NCBI RefSeq assembly: GCF_910592395.1 | Contig: NC_088314.1 | Coordinates: 5,890,001-5,954,000 of the forward strand | Source of the DNA: Lineus longissimus | Taxonomy: Eukaryota; Nemertea; Pilidiophora; Heteronemertea; Lineidae | Direction of reading: 5' to 3' | DNA: 64,000 nt | Shown here: positions 38,201 to 48,626 of the stretch, piece by piece | Layout of the letters: the number at the start of each line of letters is the position of its first letter | How positions within the stretch are numbered: the first letter of the stretch is position 1 | Made by a program: the position numbers and the translations under genes | Notes under the pieces: model-generated | What the model saw: only the letters and a program-made list of their open reading frames with translations | Database searches by the model: none | Told to the model about the DNA's origin: nothing

Positions 38201-40635
38201 TGCCATGTTGTTCTCAGTGTCACCTTTGCAACCTTTCTTTTGCTACAGAATGACTTCACATTTCATTATAAGATAAAAAGTGGGCTGCTCTTCTCTATTA
38301 CGACACTCGCTCAGGGGATGCCATGTGCATGTATGAAAGCTGCTCGACATTCAACTTTCTTGTACAGAGAGTCTTCTTATGCTAGGGACCCGCCAGCACC
38401 CAATTCCTAATGCATTGAATTAAATGACGTTACACGAACAGGCACAGCATAATGCAATGTACAGGGAATGTGTCTGGATGGATGTTTGTCTGTAACATAT
38501 CAGAAAAACATTGGAAATGAGTCGGGAACTTGAAACAAAGCTGATTCACTGGCGCCCAGTTATCAGGAGGATATCAGAATGTGGTGTGAAACCAGTGGAT
38601 CACTCACATGATGCTTCATCTTCTCCCGGCTCTGGACCACTAATTGACCAATCACTGCTGATTGTTTTATAAAGTAGTACTTTTAGAAATAAGTGTGTGG
38701 TCTCACTTTATGTCCAGCTGTAGTACTGCTCAGAATGTAGTTCCTCTGATAACATGAATTAAAGCAGTTTTTAGTAGTTTGTAGCCTTCTTTTACAGTGC
38801 AGTGGGTGCGAACATCTTCTACTGACCTTTTGGTGGCTTCAGTCCTGCTTCTCTATAATTCTAAAAGGATTCAACAAAATTCATCCTGAGCTCCAACCTT
38901 GAACACAGAAGCCAGTAGGCAGTAGCATCTAAAACAGTGTGTTCATTGCTGTATATAGCATAACCTTGGTTGTTACTTTCTACCTTCCCCTTGTCTTGTC
39001 TGGTATTTTCACCCATAACGGTATATCCCATTTTTGTTTCAATGATAAGCGAACAAGTCTATTTTTCAGTGTGTTAATCAGACCTGAAATGTATGGGCAA
39101 AATTGTAATTCATATAAGGCCAGCTGTTATGTACATGTACAAGCATCGTATACCTCCACCGACCAGCCTTAGTTATATGCCATTGTCAAGAGGACTTAAT
39201 AAAGTATTGTACTCTTGGTAGATTAAACACCAAGTTAGAATATCGCAATGGCATTCTTTGTGCATGTTCAAGTCCAACTTGACAATCTCAAAAGAAAATA
39301 CCTCTTTTCAAATCCTTTTCTGGTGCAACTGTTCTTTTTTGTTACAGAGCTTACAAATTGGAGGGGCATATTCGGAATTACCTGATCAACCTGATCCCAA
39401 TCTGGTGAGCGCATGGAAGAAAATTGGCAACAAAGAAAATGGTGAGCTGGTTATACATTCTGCCTTGGCACCAGTATTCTACTTCATGTAACTAGATTCC
39501 AAGTGTTTCAGTGCATTTGATGCATTTGTACAATTTATCTTTCTTCCCCCAGGCGACACCCAGGTTAGTCCTTCATCAGACAGTGGCACCAGCAGTACTA
39601 GCCCATCACCCCGGTCATCAAATTCTGCTGGTTCTGGTGATAAGAGAGATCCACCTGCATTGCCCCCAAGAACAGGCAAATCCCCAGGTAGTGTATAAAG
39701 ACAGTCCCCATACCTTGGTGCTGTGCTAAGAAAAATATCAAACAGTACAAACCTTTCAGACTGGTGTTTGTTATGATCCTCTTATCTGGTCTGGACTATA
39801 GATGGACTTTGTTTACAAAATTACCTCATTCTGAAATCATGCTGAATTATTGGCTAAGAGTGTGTGTCACACGATCGTTGCCAGAATCACTGGTTATGAA
39901 GAGTTTCTCTTACCTACCTTGTGACTTACGGAGCCGAACCATCCTGTCTTCAGGCAACTTGTTCATTAGTTACAAAGTCCCAGAGGCATCCTACTTCAGC
40001 CATTAAGGAATATGTGCCATGTTCTCTCAATTAATTTATACCTTATTTTGTACCTAGGTCAAGAGAACCCACCATCCTCGCCTGTGCCAACCCAACATTT
40101 GTCAGCCGTTCCACCGATACCAGCAAGATCAACTAAAAGGGTAAGTTCTCCAGCTCCAGAATATCAACTACAGAATGTCAAAACCAGCTTAAAGTGGTAA
40201 CAGACTAGTATCTCACATCATTATTTTGTATTGTTAATTTCCATCCCACAGTGTTGTTTGGTCGTTGCACAGAAAATAACAATACAAACTAACATATTGA
40301 TGTTCGCTTCTCTATTGCAGGACTCTGCACCAATCGATATGCAGTCTCACCTGCATTCCCCGACCTCTGGCATATCACCGATGAAAACGGTTGAAGAACC
40401 ATACCCTCCTGCTCTACCACCAAAACATTGCTCAGTGCGTCGAGGACAGTCAGAATCGGCTAATGCTTCTGATCCTCAGGAATCCCCACCGAAACTTCCG
40501 AAACGAGCTGCATCCATGTTTCAGCAAAACCACCCAATGCCTGTAATGTCACCTTACCGCCGACCAAGTGCACCGACAATGACTCTTGCTGAGGATGACG
40601 AGGAACTCAGAAATAGCACATCAACGGATATGTAA
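8264..40635 (+). CDS. DOCK4: Dedicator of cytokinesis protein, DOCK3/4 (Sponge, DOCK-B) type, complete gene
   Basis: Exons: 8264-8300, 10670-10753, 11207-11247, 11914-11978, 12291-12387, 12591-12742, 13169-13289, 15523-15693, [16808-17004 or 17745-17902], 19104-19185, 19707-19767, 20099-20173, 20542-20617, 20722-20810, 21138-21263, 21549-21673, 21932-22094, 22401-22501, 22786-22954, 23318-23415, 23661-23741, 23997-24097, 24547-24628, 24881-25045, 25265-25460, 25869-25996, 26272-26319, 27625-27723, 28063-28256, 28441-28617, 28905-28963, 29104-29252, 29495-29580, [30083-30109], 31628-31787, 31919-32161, 32379-32465, 32750-32854, 33193-33334, 33620-33789, 34030-34296, 34494-34577, 34957-35076, 35438-35532, 35906-36002, [36637-36681], 37195-37323, 37888-38091, 39348-39441, 39553-39687, 40058-40140, 40321-40635. 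Brackets mark alternative or optional exons. Phase is consistent throughout and gives about 2061 residues (DOCK3/4 are about 2000). The product has an N-terminal SH3, DHR-1 lipid-binding and DHR-2 exchange domains, and a proline-rich tail. The start [12 protein letters not shown] matches the DOCK3/4 N-terminus. DOCK-B proteins activate Rac/Rap at the membrane, usually with ELMO. The symbol denotes the DOCK3/4 ancestor-like gene, not strict one-to-one orthology. Confidence 0.95.
10670..12387 (+). other. DOCK exons 2-5: SH3 domain
   Basis: These exons encode residues of about 13-108. They contain [43 protein letters not shown] and then [12 protein letters not shown]. The ALYNY-like start, the GWYRG turn and the FPASFIH end are the classic SH3 landmarks. 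LEIGETVQ and the following ETV.P.ED are as in DOCK3/4. In DOCK proteins this SH3 contacts the exchange domain and ELMO, giving autoinhibition and its release. Confidence 0.88.
12801..13030 (+). repeat. tRNA-derived SINE copy (5'-truncated) in a DOCK intron
   Basis: The sequence has a polymerase III B-box-like GGTTCAATCCC at about 12838-12848, preceded by GTTAGCACTGCTGGCTACCA. It shares long stretches (GCTGGCTACCA, TGTCTGGATGAACC, TTTCAAG.AACT) with a second copy at 25066-25210, so the two are one family. The 5' A-box part is truncated here. Confidence 0.65.
14201..14528. mobile_element. piggyBac-like MITE in a DOCK intron
   Basis: TTAA lies at 14201-14204 and again at 14525-14528. Between them the ends read CCTGTTAATCGCGTAA and, on the other strand, CCTGTTAACTGCGTAA (14 of 16 identical). 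A TTAA target duplication with inverted repeats starting in CC is the hallmark of piggyBac elements. The 320-bp interior has no transposase frame and carries an internal near-palindrome around GACGTCATATGGCGTC. Confidence 0.68.
14660..15415. repeat. Degenerate repeat block in a DOCK intron
   Basis: Two diverged copies of a segment of about 190 bp (with AATGATCT.TAT and GTCGGTC) start near 14700 and 14890. GGTGGCAAG near 14674 recurs inverted as CTTGCCACC near 15401, so the block may be an old inverted-repeat element. No coding frame is seen in it. Confidence 0.35.
16808..17004 (+). other. DOCK alternative exon 9a (mutually exclusive with 17745-17902)
   Basis: Acceptor ATTGCAG precedes 16808 and donor GTAAGG follows 17004. 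The 197-nt exon starts in phase 0 and ends in phase 2. It encodes a segment ending HLFHCSLEM...[18 protein letters not shown], which joins SEKF in exon 19104-19185. The downstream exon 17745-17902 has the same phases and a related sequence (HHLFFSLKN...[17 protein letters not shown]). Only one of the two can be used in a productive mRNA. This version is more diverged from the DOCK family than the downstream one, and its first 24 residues are proline- and basic-rich. Confidence 0.78.
17745..17902 (+). other. DOCK alternative exon 9b (family-like version)
   Basis: A TTTCAG acceptor precedes 17745 and donor GTACGT follows 17902. The exon is 158 nt, phase 0 in and phase 2 out. It encodes [14 protein letters not shown], then [10 protein letters not shown] and SSKFI, which aligns with the HHLF..MKSL...LEVIFSLFD segment of DOCK3/4 just before the DHR-1 domain. 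I infer that it arose as the partner copy of 16808-17004 by tandem exon duplication. Confidence 0.82.
21549..22954 (+). other. DOCK exons encoding the DHR-1 (C2-like) domain
   Basis: Exons 21549-21673, 21932-22094, 22401-22501 and 22786-22954 encode residues of about 479-664. They begin [19 protein letters not shown] and contain [32 protein letters not shown] and [10 protein letters not shown], ending [10 protein letters not shown]. These match the DHR-1 domain, a C2-like fold that binds phosphoinositides and brings DOCK proteins to the membrane. The flanking exon 21138-21263 supplies [11 protein letters not shown] and [10 protein letters not shown]. Confidence 0.85.
22205..22335 (+). repeat. 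SINE-like 3' body fragment in a DOCK intron
   Basis: The stretch reads AACCTGTGATGGCCCAGCAT, then CACTTAATGCTATG and GGGATAAGCTCC. It resembles the widespread SINE body in which a 'CCTGYGATGG...CATCC' block precedes 'GGGATAAGCTCC'. No tRNA-like head is visible next to it. The assignment is by memory of the motif. Confidence 0.4.
25066..25210 (+). repeat. tRNA-derived SINE copy filling a short DOCK intron
   Basis: The copy contains an A-box TAGCCTAGTGG (25077-25087) followed by a degenerate B-box region (AGGTGTGATTC). The body is shared with the copy at 12801-13030. The host intron is only 219 bp (25046-25264), so most of it is SINE. Confidence 0.65.
26272..26319 (+). other. DOCK 48-nt exon, acidic/alanine-rich linker
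   Basis: CTCCTAG precedes and GTGTGT follows. The exon is phase 0 on both sides and encodes [16 protein letters not shown] between QSQEK and [13 protein letters not shown]3/4 also have a variable charged linker at this place. Because it is symmetric it could be skipped without a frameshift. Confidence 0.65.
27043..27113 (+). other. Intronic RNA hairpin, pre-miRNA-like
   Basis: Arms 27043-27069 and 27087-27113 pair over 27 positions with three exceptions, one of them a G-U wobble. The loop is 17 nt, so the whole hairpin is 71 nt, the size of an animal pre-miRNA. It lies in the DOCK intron 26320-27624. I do not recognise either arm as a known miRNA, and a small inverted-repeat element is an alternative. 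Confidence 0.45.
30083..30109 (+). other. Candidate 27-nt DOCK microexon
   Basis: CCCTCAG precedes and GTAAAT follows. The exon is phase 2 on both sides and inserts MENFIDELG after FQNM. Exons 29495-29580 and 31628-31787 also join in frame without it. It would be an optional nine-residue cassette just before the DHR-2 domain. Confidence 0.5.
32594..32612. repeat. C19 homopolymer in a DOCK intron
   Basis: Nineteen consecutive cytosines lie in the intron after exon 32379-32465. The exact count is likely to vary between individuals or to be unreliable in assembly. Confidence 0.9.
34645..34830 (+). repeat. Dispersed 'AAGCGCCTTTCAAAAG' repeat in a DOCK intron
   Basis: The block contains CATAAAGCGCCTTTCAAAAG, CAAGGCGC, CCAAGTCTTTA, GTGTCGATGTTTAGAGAGAG and ACCGTTCCACAGCAAAGGGG. 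This order of motifs is familiar from an interspersed repeat seen in many marine animal genomes. I cannot name the family from sequence alone. Confidence 0.45.
36637..36681 (+). other. Candidate 45-nt basic DOCK microexon
   Basis: TCTTGTAG precedes and GTTAAG follows. The exon is phase 0 on both sides and encodes [15 protein letters not shown], a strongly basic cassette. It sits between exon 35906-36002 and exon 37195-37323, which also join in frame without it. The non-canonical GTTAAG donor fits regulated inclusion. Confidence 0.5.
36816..36838 (+). other. Intronic G-quadruplex candidate
   Basis: The sequence GTGGGATGGGGATGGGGATG is followed by GGG, giving four runs of three or four G separated by AT on the sense strand. 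It would be present in the pre-mRNA 135 bases downstream of the candidate microexon 36637-36681. Confidence 0.6.
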
Positions 40636-42440
40636 AATAACTCTGGGCAATGCCCTTTAATGTGTTTATGACAAAATGGCTGATTCGTAAATATTATTGA
40701 ATCCGTTGATTTCAACGTCATGTGGCATTCTGAGAAAGATATTTGGTACCTGTAGGATACGTCTTTTCTCACAAGTATACCCAGCAATTTGTTAGCTGTC
40801 CAGATATCATTGGGTGATGTCCTGATGTTTTGTTTTCTCATTGAAATTCATTTGTGAAAAAAAAATAACTCAACACACAATTTTGTATTGGTGATGAGAT
40901 ATGGTCATTTTGTAAGTGTCTGTCAATCCATAAGGGATCCCAAATCAACTGAGGTGCGATACAGGCCTCTAAGAAGGGAAAGGTTCCTGTCGATTTCAAA
41001 GTGCTAGGCAAGTAGAGCTGTGTGCTTGTGTGTGGTTTCCAAATATTTCATTCCAAAACCTTTCGGCATATTCTATCATAAAGAAACCAACTGGACAAAG
41101 TTTGGTTTTTGTGACTGCATAGTTTAATCATGTGATTTTATTTTACAGATTTGTTTATATTTTGTTGATTGATTGTGATTTTGATAAGTTTTATTCTCAG
41201 TTTATATGATCGTCTGCAATGAAATGGTTATTTCTTGTTATCAAGATTTTGACTATTCTAATTTTTCCTATCTGTGTGGAGATAACTAAGGCATTATGAG
41301 ACAAACGGAATGCTGCTATGTCTCCCAGCTCTTTTCTTTGTTGTAGAAAGCTTTTTTAATGAGCCAAGGGATTTTCAAGGATGCAACCAAATGTGTTACG
41401 AGATACTTTTAAATTATGGATTGTTACCTGTAAACATTTGAGAAACAATACGGTAGTTGAAATATCCATTTTTTGTAGTCTTTCTGCTTTATTGTAAATT
41501 GCCTAAAGACTTCGATCTTTGTAACCATTCTATGGATTTGTTCAGTTTTGTAAAGTCTTTGCAGAACCTTCTTCTAGCAAATAATGCTGAGGTCAGTCAA
41601 TTTTTGTCTCAGTTATTCAAAGTTCACTTATTTTGGGATGCTTTACATTCGAAACCTAAAATGATATCATTTGCTCATTTATGTATTACATTTGAGTAAA
41701 AACAATAATCTCTTTTTTGAACAAAATCTTGTGCTATGTGTTTATGTACTTTGATAATCATGTTTCATTAATTAGTACCAATTCATTTACTCAACTGTAT
41801 ATAGTCATTCTAAAGTTTTATATACATTTTTCCTAGATGATTATACATAATAATTATGCTTGTGCCAATATTCTATATTCGAAGATTAGTGTAGGCAACA
41901 ACCACGTGGTCAGAAATTGCTCAATTGGTGGTGGCCGATTTAATTGTGGTGTTGAAATTAACAGGGTTGAGGTGATTTGTTTTTCCTTTGTCAATATCAA
42001 GAATTTATCAATTTGTAAAACATTTTCATCTCCATTTTTTTGTAATCACTCTTCCAGTGAATGCATTAGACAAGTTGTTTCCAAGAAACTGGGGATTTAA
42101 TGGTGAAAAACAGTTGTCACAGATGTTTGTTTCACAGATTTATTTTTCTTGGCCAATAAATCATTCCGGCATTTGGTCAAATTCTTATCACCTCTTTCCT
42201 GGAAAGAAATTTCACATGTTGCATCCATCTTGTCAAGAGCCATACCATTCCCTCTCTCTGTTGAAGGAGTTGAAAAAAGCTGTGTTTTTTGGGAATGATA
42301 GGGGTGTGGGTCAGTTTTGTAACTTAATTGTGTTTGTGATAGTTTGTCATCATCATGGAGGGTATTTTACATAATTTGAGGACATGATTATAGCTTTGCA
42401 GTAAAATGCAATAAACTCCAAACTCTTTACTATTGGAGAT
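40636..42440 (+). other. DOCK 3' UTR with polyadenylation signal
   Basis: AT-rich non-coding sequence follows the stop codon at 40633-40635. AATAAA at 42410-42415 is a good polyadenylation hexamer, and another lies near 42655. No protein is recognised in the open frames of this stretch. Confidence 0.5.
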
Positions 42441-44789
42441 AAAGAGGCTTTTGACTTCGTCTGCTGAATTGGGGCTTATATTTACTTAAAGTCAATCAAA
42501 CTTGTTGGCTTGGCAACCTACTCAAAAGACTTAAGTATGTTAGTCTGGATACAGTAGCTCAGTTCGCTGTTTGGAGTGGGTTCTTATGCCCAGATGCTTA
42601 CCCTTTTAAATGGTATGCAAAGACAAATGTAGCATAATCGAATCAAAATGCATCAAATAAATTATACAACTTTAAGACAATGGCTTTTGTAAAATACATT
42701 ACGTATTCGGTACTTTTTTTTACTAAAACTGTATCTTGATGATGGTTGTGTATAATGTGTGTAACCGTGGTTACATCCGCTCGCTTCAAGTCAATGTTGT
42801 GTTGTATTTGAGACTTGCTGTGTGTGTGTGTTAGTGACCTTGTCGTGTGGCACTTGGACTTGTAGAGGGGTCAAATTTTATGGCCAAAATATTAGTGTAA
42901 TCGTCAATGAGTGTAAAGCAGAAAAAATAATTTCTCTTGAAATATTCTGGATTAGTGTTAGGGATGATTGCATGTTGGTTGACGCATCTCACATGTATAC
43001 AGAAAATCCTATTCCAACATCACAATTTTTTTTCAGGGAATTATTTTTATACATTTTTTTTTTTTCAAAGTGATTGAAAATACTTACTCATGATTGGAAA
43101 CTCATCCTAATCTAACTTGCTCTCAAAGTTGATTATGAAAATTTCTCAATGTTATCAATGATCAAATCCGCTGTTCAGAGATTTTAAGAAGTGTACACTG
43201 TAAAATCAGTCAAGACCTGACATAACTTTCTTGGTATCCTCATGTTATGTATGTCCTATAATAAGCTAGGTGCTGCCACCATTGAAGTAATGGCTCCTGG
43301 TTGATTTCACAGTTATCATGATAGAGTGTCTTTTCACAAAATTTCCCATAAAATTGAGATAGAAGAAACCTAGATTGACTGTGTTTCATACTAGCATATG
43401 GCAAAAACGGATAAGTAAAGGGTATTTTATACTATGTATTTGTATATAGTAATAATTATAAAGAATATTAAAATGTATGAAGAATGTCAGTGTGTGTATC
43501 ATATCATATTTCATGATTGTAATTTGGCACATCTTTTTTGTCATATTTTCTTCAATTTTTGTGCAATATAAAAAAGTTTCGATTTAGTGAAATTAGTTAA
43601 TCAATTAGATATGATCGGTGTTATTCTAGAGAAAGCAGTCAAACTGTTTATAAATTTAGAAGTGTGTCTTTTCAATATGATAACCAAGAGGCCCAACAGT
43701 GATATATGTAACAGCCGCAGTTTACTTCACCCACTATATGAGTGGAAAACCTGTTGTCTTTCACCAGATATATCCTTATGAATCACACACTTGAGGCCAG
43801 AATTTATTGATTTGCCATATGCAATATTGAAGACAAAGTTCCAACAAATCAAGTTTCCACAGACAATAAACACTTGTGACTTGAAAAAGTTAACTTATGA
43901 TCAAGTAGAACCTCCCCACATCCCTCAGGCCTTCAAGTTTTATTCTGATTTCGAACCAAAATAGCTCAAATAATAGAAGGCATTTTCCATAGATGTTTTC
44001 AGGTAATTGCTTTGTTTACGAAATGGAACTCATTTTGATTCTAGTGTGTTCAGGACCAAGTTTGATATGAGAAAATACAACTGACAACTTCGACAAACCT
44101 GCAGCTACTTGTTGAGTGTTTGCTCCATTAAATGCTTTGCCTCTCAAATCATGGGGACAGTGAAACTTGAGCAATGTTAGCTTCAATATTCCCAATATGT
44201 ACTTAAGATTTGTGGTTGGACAATCTTAATAAAATTCAAATGAAATATCTAGCCTTTGTTACTTTTGTTACCAAAGTGTTGTTTCCCCTGGCCAGTTCAC
44301 ATCCTTTCTCTCAGCACCCAGCTTAAATTTAGCATATTTGTGACCCGGTGAGGTCAAGAGTATATTTTTATCCAACAGGGTGTTTGTCTCTTCATAGTCC
44401 CCCCCCTCCCCCCAGTGTCGTGCATGTGTTGTTACTCACCACCACTGGGAGTCATCAATGATCCCAATGACATCCTGTGCTCTCCTGGCCATATGGTTCT
44501 GCCATGGGTGTTGCAGTGACATACTCCGCTGCCTGTTTTACTGCCAAGAATGCTCCAAGTGTCATAACGTGTCATAAGAGCTATTGTCTAGCCGTTTGGT
44601 TGTTGCCGTGGACATGTTACAAAGTTGGCTCTTTGGATTCCTAAGGCATGTCCCAGTGATATCCTATGCGCAGTTAATCTTATACTGCCATTGAGTGTGT
44701 CCCAGTGACAAGCTATGATCCCAGCTGCTTCCAACAGGCTGTTTGACAAGCCAGATAGGGTACTTGGGCCTGTCTTAAAGAGTACTGTG
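42441..44789. other. Gene-free intergenic stretch
   Basis: No exon, RNA gene or clear element is recognised. Part may be an alternative longer DOCK 3' UTR. The left half is very AT-rich. Confidence 0.4.
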
Positions 44790-45245
44790 AGGTAGAAGTT
44801 CTACCAAAGGCAGAATGCTCCTCATGTTCAGCCAGGTACATGATGTACCTCAGGTACACAAGTTACTTCAAGGAGGCTACTTGAGTTGCCGAGTAGGGTA
44901 CTTGGACCTGTCATCAACAAGTTCAAGAGAAAGTAAGACAATTAAAATGCTCCACCAAAGCAGAATGATCCTGATGTTGTCTCAGGTACATGTACGGTAA
45001 GTGGCCCAAGAGGGAACTGGGGCCCAGTTTCCGAAAGTAAAAGCTTCACCAGAGGCAGAATTATCCCAACATTGTCCCAGGTACATATGTTCAAGGTGGG
45101 AGACTATTGACCTACATGAGCTACTTCAAGTATGGCGTCTTGAAATGTCTCTTATGGCCGGGTGGGATCCATCTTCAATAGCACAGTGAAATAGAACCTC
45201 TACCAAAGACCTTGTGTCCGGATGTTGTGCGAGGTAACATGGGTT
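44790..45245 (+). repeat. Degenerate minisatellite with AGGTACAT motifs
   Basis: Four diverged copies of a block of the form 'CCAAAGGCAGAATGaTCC..ATGTTgtCCCAGGTACAT' begin near 44800, 44950, 45045 and 45197, at spacings of about 100-150 bp. Palindromic GGTACATGATGTACC and ACATGTAC motifs recur inside. No protein is implied. Confidence 0.6.
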
Positions 45246-45344
45246 GTATGATATGCATGAGCTGTCAAGCATGTTCCCATCATGGACATGTTTTTGCATA
45301 GGTACAATAAGTTCTACAAAATAATTGAAAAGGATTTTTTTTAT

Positions 45345-46273
45345 GACAACTTTATTAACACTGCAGTGTGAACCAAATTACCATACATCTACATTTAACA
45401 ATTACATGTATATACATCACAGCCACATTATCTTAACGAACCAACTATAATGATATGCAAGATGAGCCGCTTGCTGTACCCTGTGTCACTCAGAATAAAT
45501 CGTCATAGATTGTACTACAGTCCATGCGTAAATATTCATCCAAAACATTTGGGGCTCTGGAGTCCAAACTACAGGTTGGATGTCATGTTTTAATTGATCT
45601 CAGCTTGGAAACCAAACAGGACCTTAGTTAGTTGAACCTGTCCATTCCAGTGCGGTTTAAAGTAAAGTGATACAGATGACCTAACATATCTAAACCACCA
45701 TTTGATGTTGCTAAACACCGCAAAATTTTATACAAATCATCATTAAATGAACACAGTTAACATTGATTATGCAAGACAGGATTTCTACTTGTATTCACAA
45801 ACAGGAGAAAAGGCATAATACTCATTAGAAAATGTTGTTTGAAGTCTCATAAAAATATCACAAGTTACATATATCAGCATGTGAACACATTGTTGTGGAG
45901 TTCAAGACTTCAAGAAGCAACAGAAACAAAAGCTATAGAATTAAGAAGTGCCACGAGCTGTTTTAATTCCCTCCACCTGTTTGTATTTAAACACCACCAG
46001 TGCTTTCATGTTTGCTACATGTTGTAGAAAGGAAATAAGTAGAATCTTTTGACAAGCTTTAGCAACCAAATGAATAGAAACTTAAACCGATTCAGAATCT
46101 ATACATTGTGTAATGTACACTAACGGTACCAACTTTCGAATTTGTCTGTCCTCATTATCAAATTTGAAACTTCAAGTCCAGTGTGCCGCAGATTGAAACA
46201 TTTTCACGGTTGTCATCGAACACCAAAATTGATCAATTCGTTTGCTCCCAATCCATCTGATGCTGCAGATGAC
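45345..46273 (-). other. TEX264 3' UTR with polyadenylation signal
   Basis: This is downstream (minus strand) of the TEX264 stop codon. TTTATT at 45351-45356 is AATAAA on the minus strand and is the likely cleavage signal. No coding similarity is seen. Confidence 0.5.
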
Positions 46274-48526
46274 CTATTCCTGCCTCTCTGGTTCAGCTGA
46301 TGTCTGCTTCTCCGCTACCACCTCCTCCTTTGTTCCAAGTTGTTCGCTCTCCACGACTTCCTCCTCCATCTTTGATTCAACATCTGGCGTCTTCAATTCT
46401 TCCATGTCCATATTCACCTAAAAAGTGGAATTTAAGACTTGTCAGGACATCAGGGTTTTTGCATCTTATCAATGATTTAAAACCTTGGCAGATATGGCCC
46501 CCGCTATCTGCTCCCAAGCAATAACAGTTCTGACACGCCTGTACCAGCACTATCTGAATCATGATATCAAAGCGGACCAAGTTCCATGTGCATATTTTGA
46601 CAGTTTGGCCCCCTGGTTCCTAATTGGATACAAAGTCACATATTCAGGATTTTACAATGTTCACCTGCTCAAATGATGACGTTGTCCCAGTACTTGCTTC
46701 TGAACCTGAATCATTGCCATTTGCCACTGGTGGACTAGGTTCAACTGGACTTTCGTCCTGTGCAACCTGGTCCCCATCAGCATCAACAGCAGTTGGCTTT
46801 GGCTCCTTAGGTAGCTGGACTGTTGGAGGTGCATCCTTTCGACTTTGCTCATTCAAAAATGGAAATTCTGAAGTGAAAAAGGATAATCATTTCAGGAAAC
46901 TGACAATTCAAGATGTGTAGACAAGCAAGGCATCCAAGACTGCTTCTAGAATTCTATAACCTAGAACTCTTAGAAGTAGGTCACATTCAATCATAACTCA
47001 TTCACATTCATGATTGAGGGCATTATAACTGTTGCCAATTTTTGCAGCATATTTATGCTAATTTTGTGCAATTGAAGAGCAACACAGGTCTCTCTCCTTT
47101 TTATCAGCAAACAAACCAAATAGTTTTTGACCTACACAAAACATAAGTAGCAGCATGAATGCTAAGGCAGGGCTAAGTCCTGAAAAAAGTAATTCTTGCA
47201 TACCTTGCCGTTCAACACTTGAATCGCCAAAACTCCCATTTGAATATTCTGTTGTAGCATCATCATTCACATCATTCTCCTGGACCTCTGGGACATAGAA
47301 ATTTTCCTGTTTGGCCAAAGGTGCCATGATGTGAATGGTATTGTCGGAGTAGATCTCCATGAAGGGATGAGCACAGAGTCGATGTTCCTGAAATGAGTGG
47401 TACAGAAAGCAAAATGACTGTAGTGATAAATGTTGTAAGAATAAAATTACTTCCAATGATATTCCACATAGTTTTTACATGGACTTGCCCTCGCTGATAG
47501 TTCCAGGCTCCTAGTCCTAGTGATTAACTGATTTGCTGCGAAATCTGAAAAGAGTTATACTAATACCTCAACATATCTTGCCATTGCTGGATAAACTCTT
47601 GAAACAAGCATGTAGACAGAGAGAGGTGTGTTATACGGGAACGATGTCCTCACACAGCTTGACACGGCAGGAAGATTGTGGAACTTGAAGCCTCTCTTCT
47701 TCATCAGGGTTTCCACCTCTTCATTGGATTTTTCTGTTCCCTCAGCCAAGATAGCACCAATGACATACCGGGTCTTGTCAGGCTCAACCTGAAATTCATG
47801 TATACATTAGACTAGGGTTTTTAGTCAATATCTGACAGACTCTCAGTGCAGTTATTTAGGACATGACATTACATTACAGGAGCAAAAGCACTTGAGGCAA
47901 ATTTGCCACAAGCAATGTTGTCAGTTTTAGTTTATCTCTCAGCTTGCTGGCAGATTCATGCTGTAATTAAGCCAGTGGCCACACATTGAGGACTAGCTCT
48001 TAAAGACTCTTGATTGACTTATGTTATCTCATCATTGCAGCCCCATCACTAGGCCTTTTCATAACCACCATTAGTCGACTGAATACTTCTCGTGCTTTCA
48101 AGTGAGTGCAGCTCCCAGGGAGGACACGGAAGAGACCAACAACGTTGGTCAGTTCGATCGAGTGTAGCCTAGCCGCCCTATGTTCTGATTATCCCACCTC
48201 TCCTGCAATAAATAGCTACACAAAAGAGGGTGTGGGGCGCGGGACAAGGTACATCGTAATCTCACCTCTTGTGGGTTGTCGTAGTAAATACCAAAACATC
48301 TTGACCCCGGTGCACATGCCGCAGCCTCAGTGAACAGGGCCCCACACTCTTTATAAGGACCCTGTCCAAACTTGTAACCGACGTAAAGATTTTGCACCGG
48401 AGGCTTGCCCGCACCGATATCAAAACTTGTGAACAAGCCAGAATAGATTAGAAGAAAACCTAAAGTTAGCAGTATGATGATCAGGATGGCAATAATGCCC
48501 CAAACAAACAGGGTAACATCAGTCAT
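46274..48526 (-). CDS. TEX264: TEX264-like ER-phagy receptor, five exons, complete
   Basis: Minus-strand exons are 48526-48266, 47788-47567, 47387-47204, 46867-46665 and 46417-46274 (stop TAG at 46276-46274). All have consensus splice sites and consistent phase, giving 337 residues against 313 in human. Residues of about 5-28 are one hydrophobic segment (LFVWGIIAILIIILLTLGFL). The cytosolic GyrI-like domain follows, with GAGKPPVQNLYVGYKFGQGP, IYYDNPQE, EVETLMKKRGFKFHNLPAV, FPYNTPLSVYML and then IHIMAPLAKQENFYVPEVQE. The tail is acidic and disordered. It holds TTSSFEQVNMD, an F-x-x-V LC3-interacting motif (about residues 288-291) preceded by two serines, as in human TEX264 (SSFEEL). TEX264 is known as an ER membrane receptor that links ER to autophagosomes. 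The start at 48526 was chosen because it places the membrane segment at the N-terminus; an in-frame ATG at 48634 would add 36 residues. Confidence 0.93.
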
Positions 48527-48626
48527 TTCCTGGGTTTTTTGACAAATTCTGCAACTTTCGTTGTTATCGTCGTTCGGCGCTCGAAGACCGACTCCGAAGT
48601 GGCCGGCGATGAAAATCCTGAAAGGG

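Larger units (their letters stand above)
35438..40635 (+). other. DOCK C-terminal tail exons with SH3-binding motifs
   Basis: Ten exons, including optional 36637-36681, encode about 380 residues that are low in predicted structure and rich in Ser, Pro and Lys. Proline motifs include [14 protein letters not shown] (37195-37323), PPALPPR (39553-39687), AVPPIPAR (40058-40140) and PPALPPK (40321-40635). PxLPxK motifs are the classical Crk SH3 ligands, and DOCK tails are known to bind Crk/Nck-type adaptors. Exon 37195-37323 has a weak donor (GTCAAT). Exon 37888-38091 is in phase 0 on both sides and could be optional. Confidence 0.8.
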
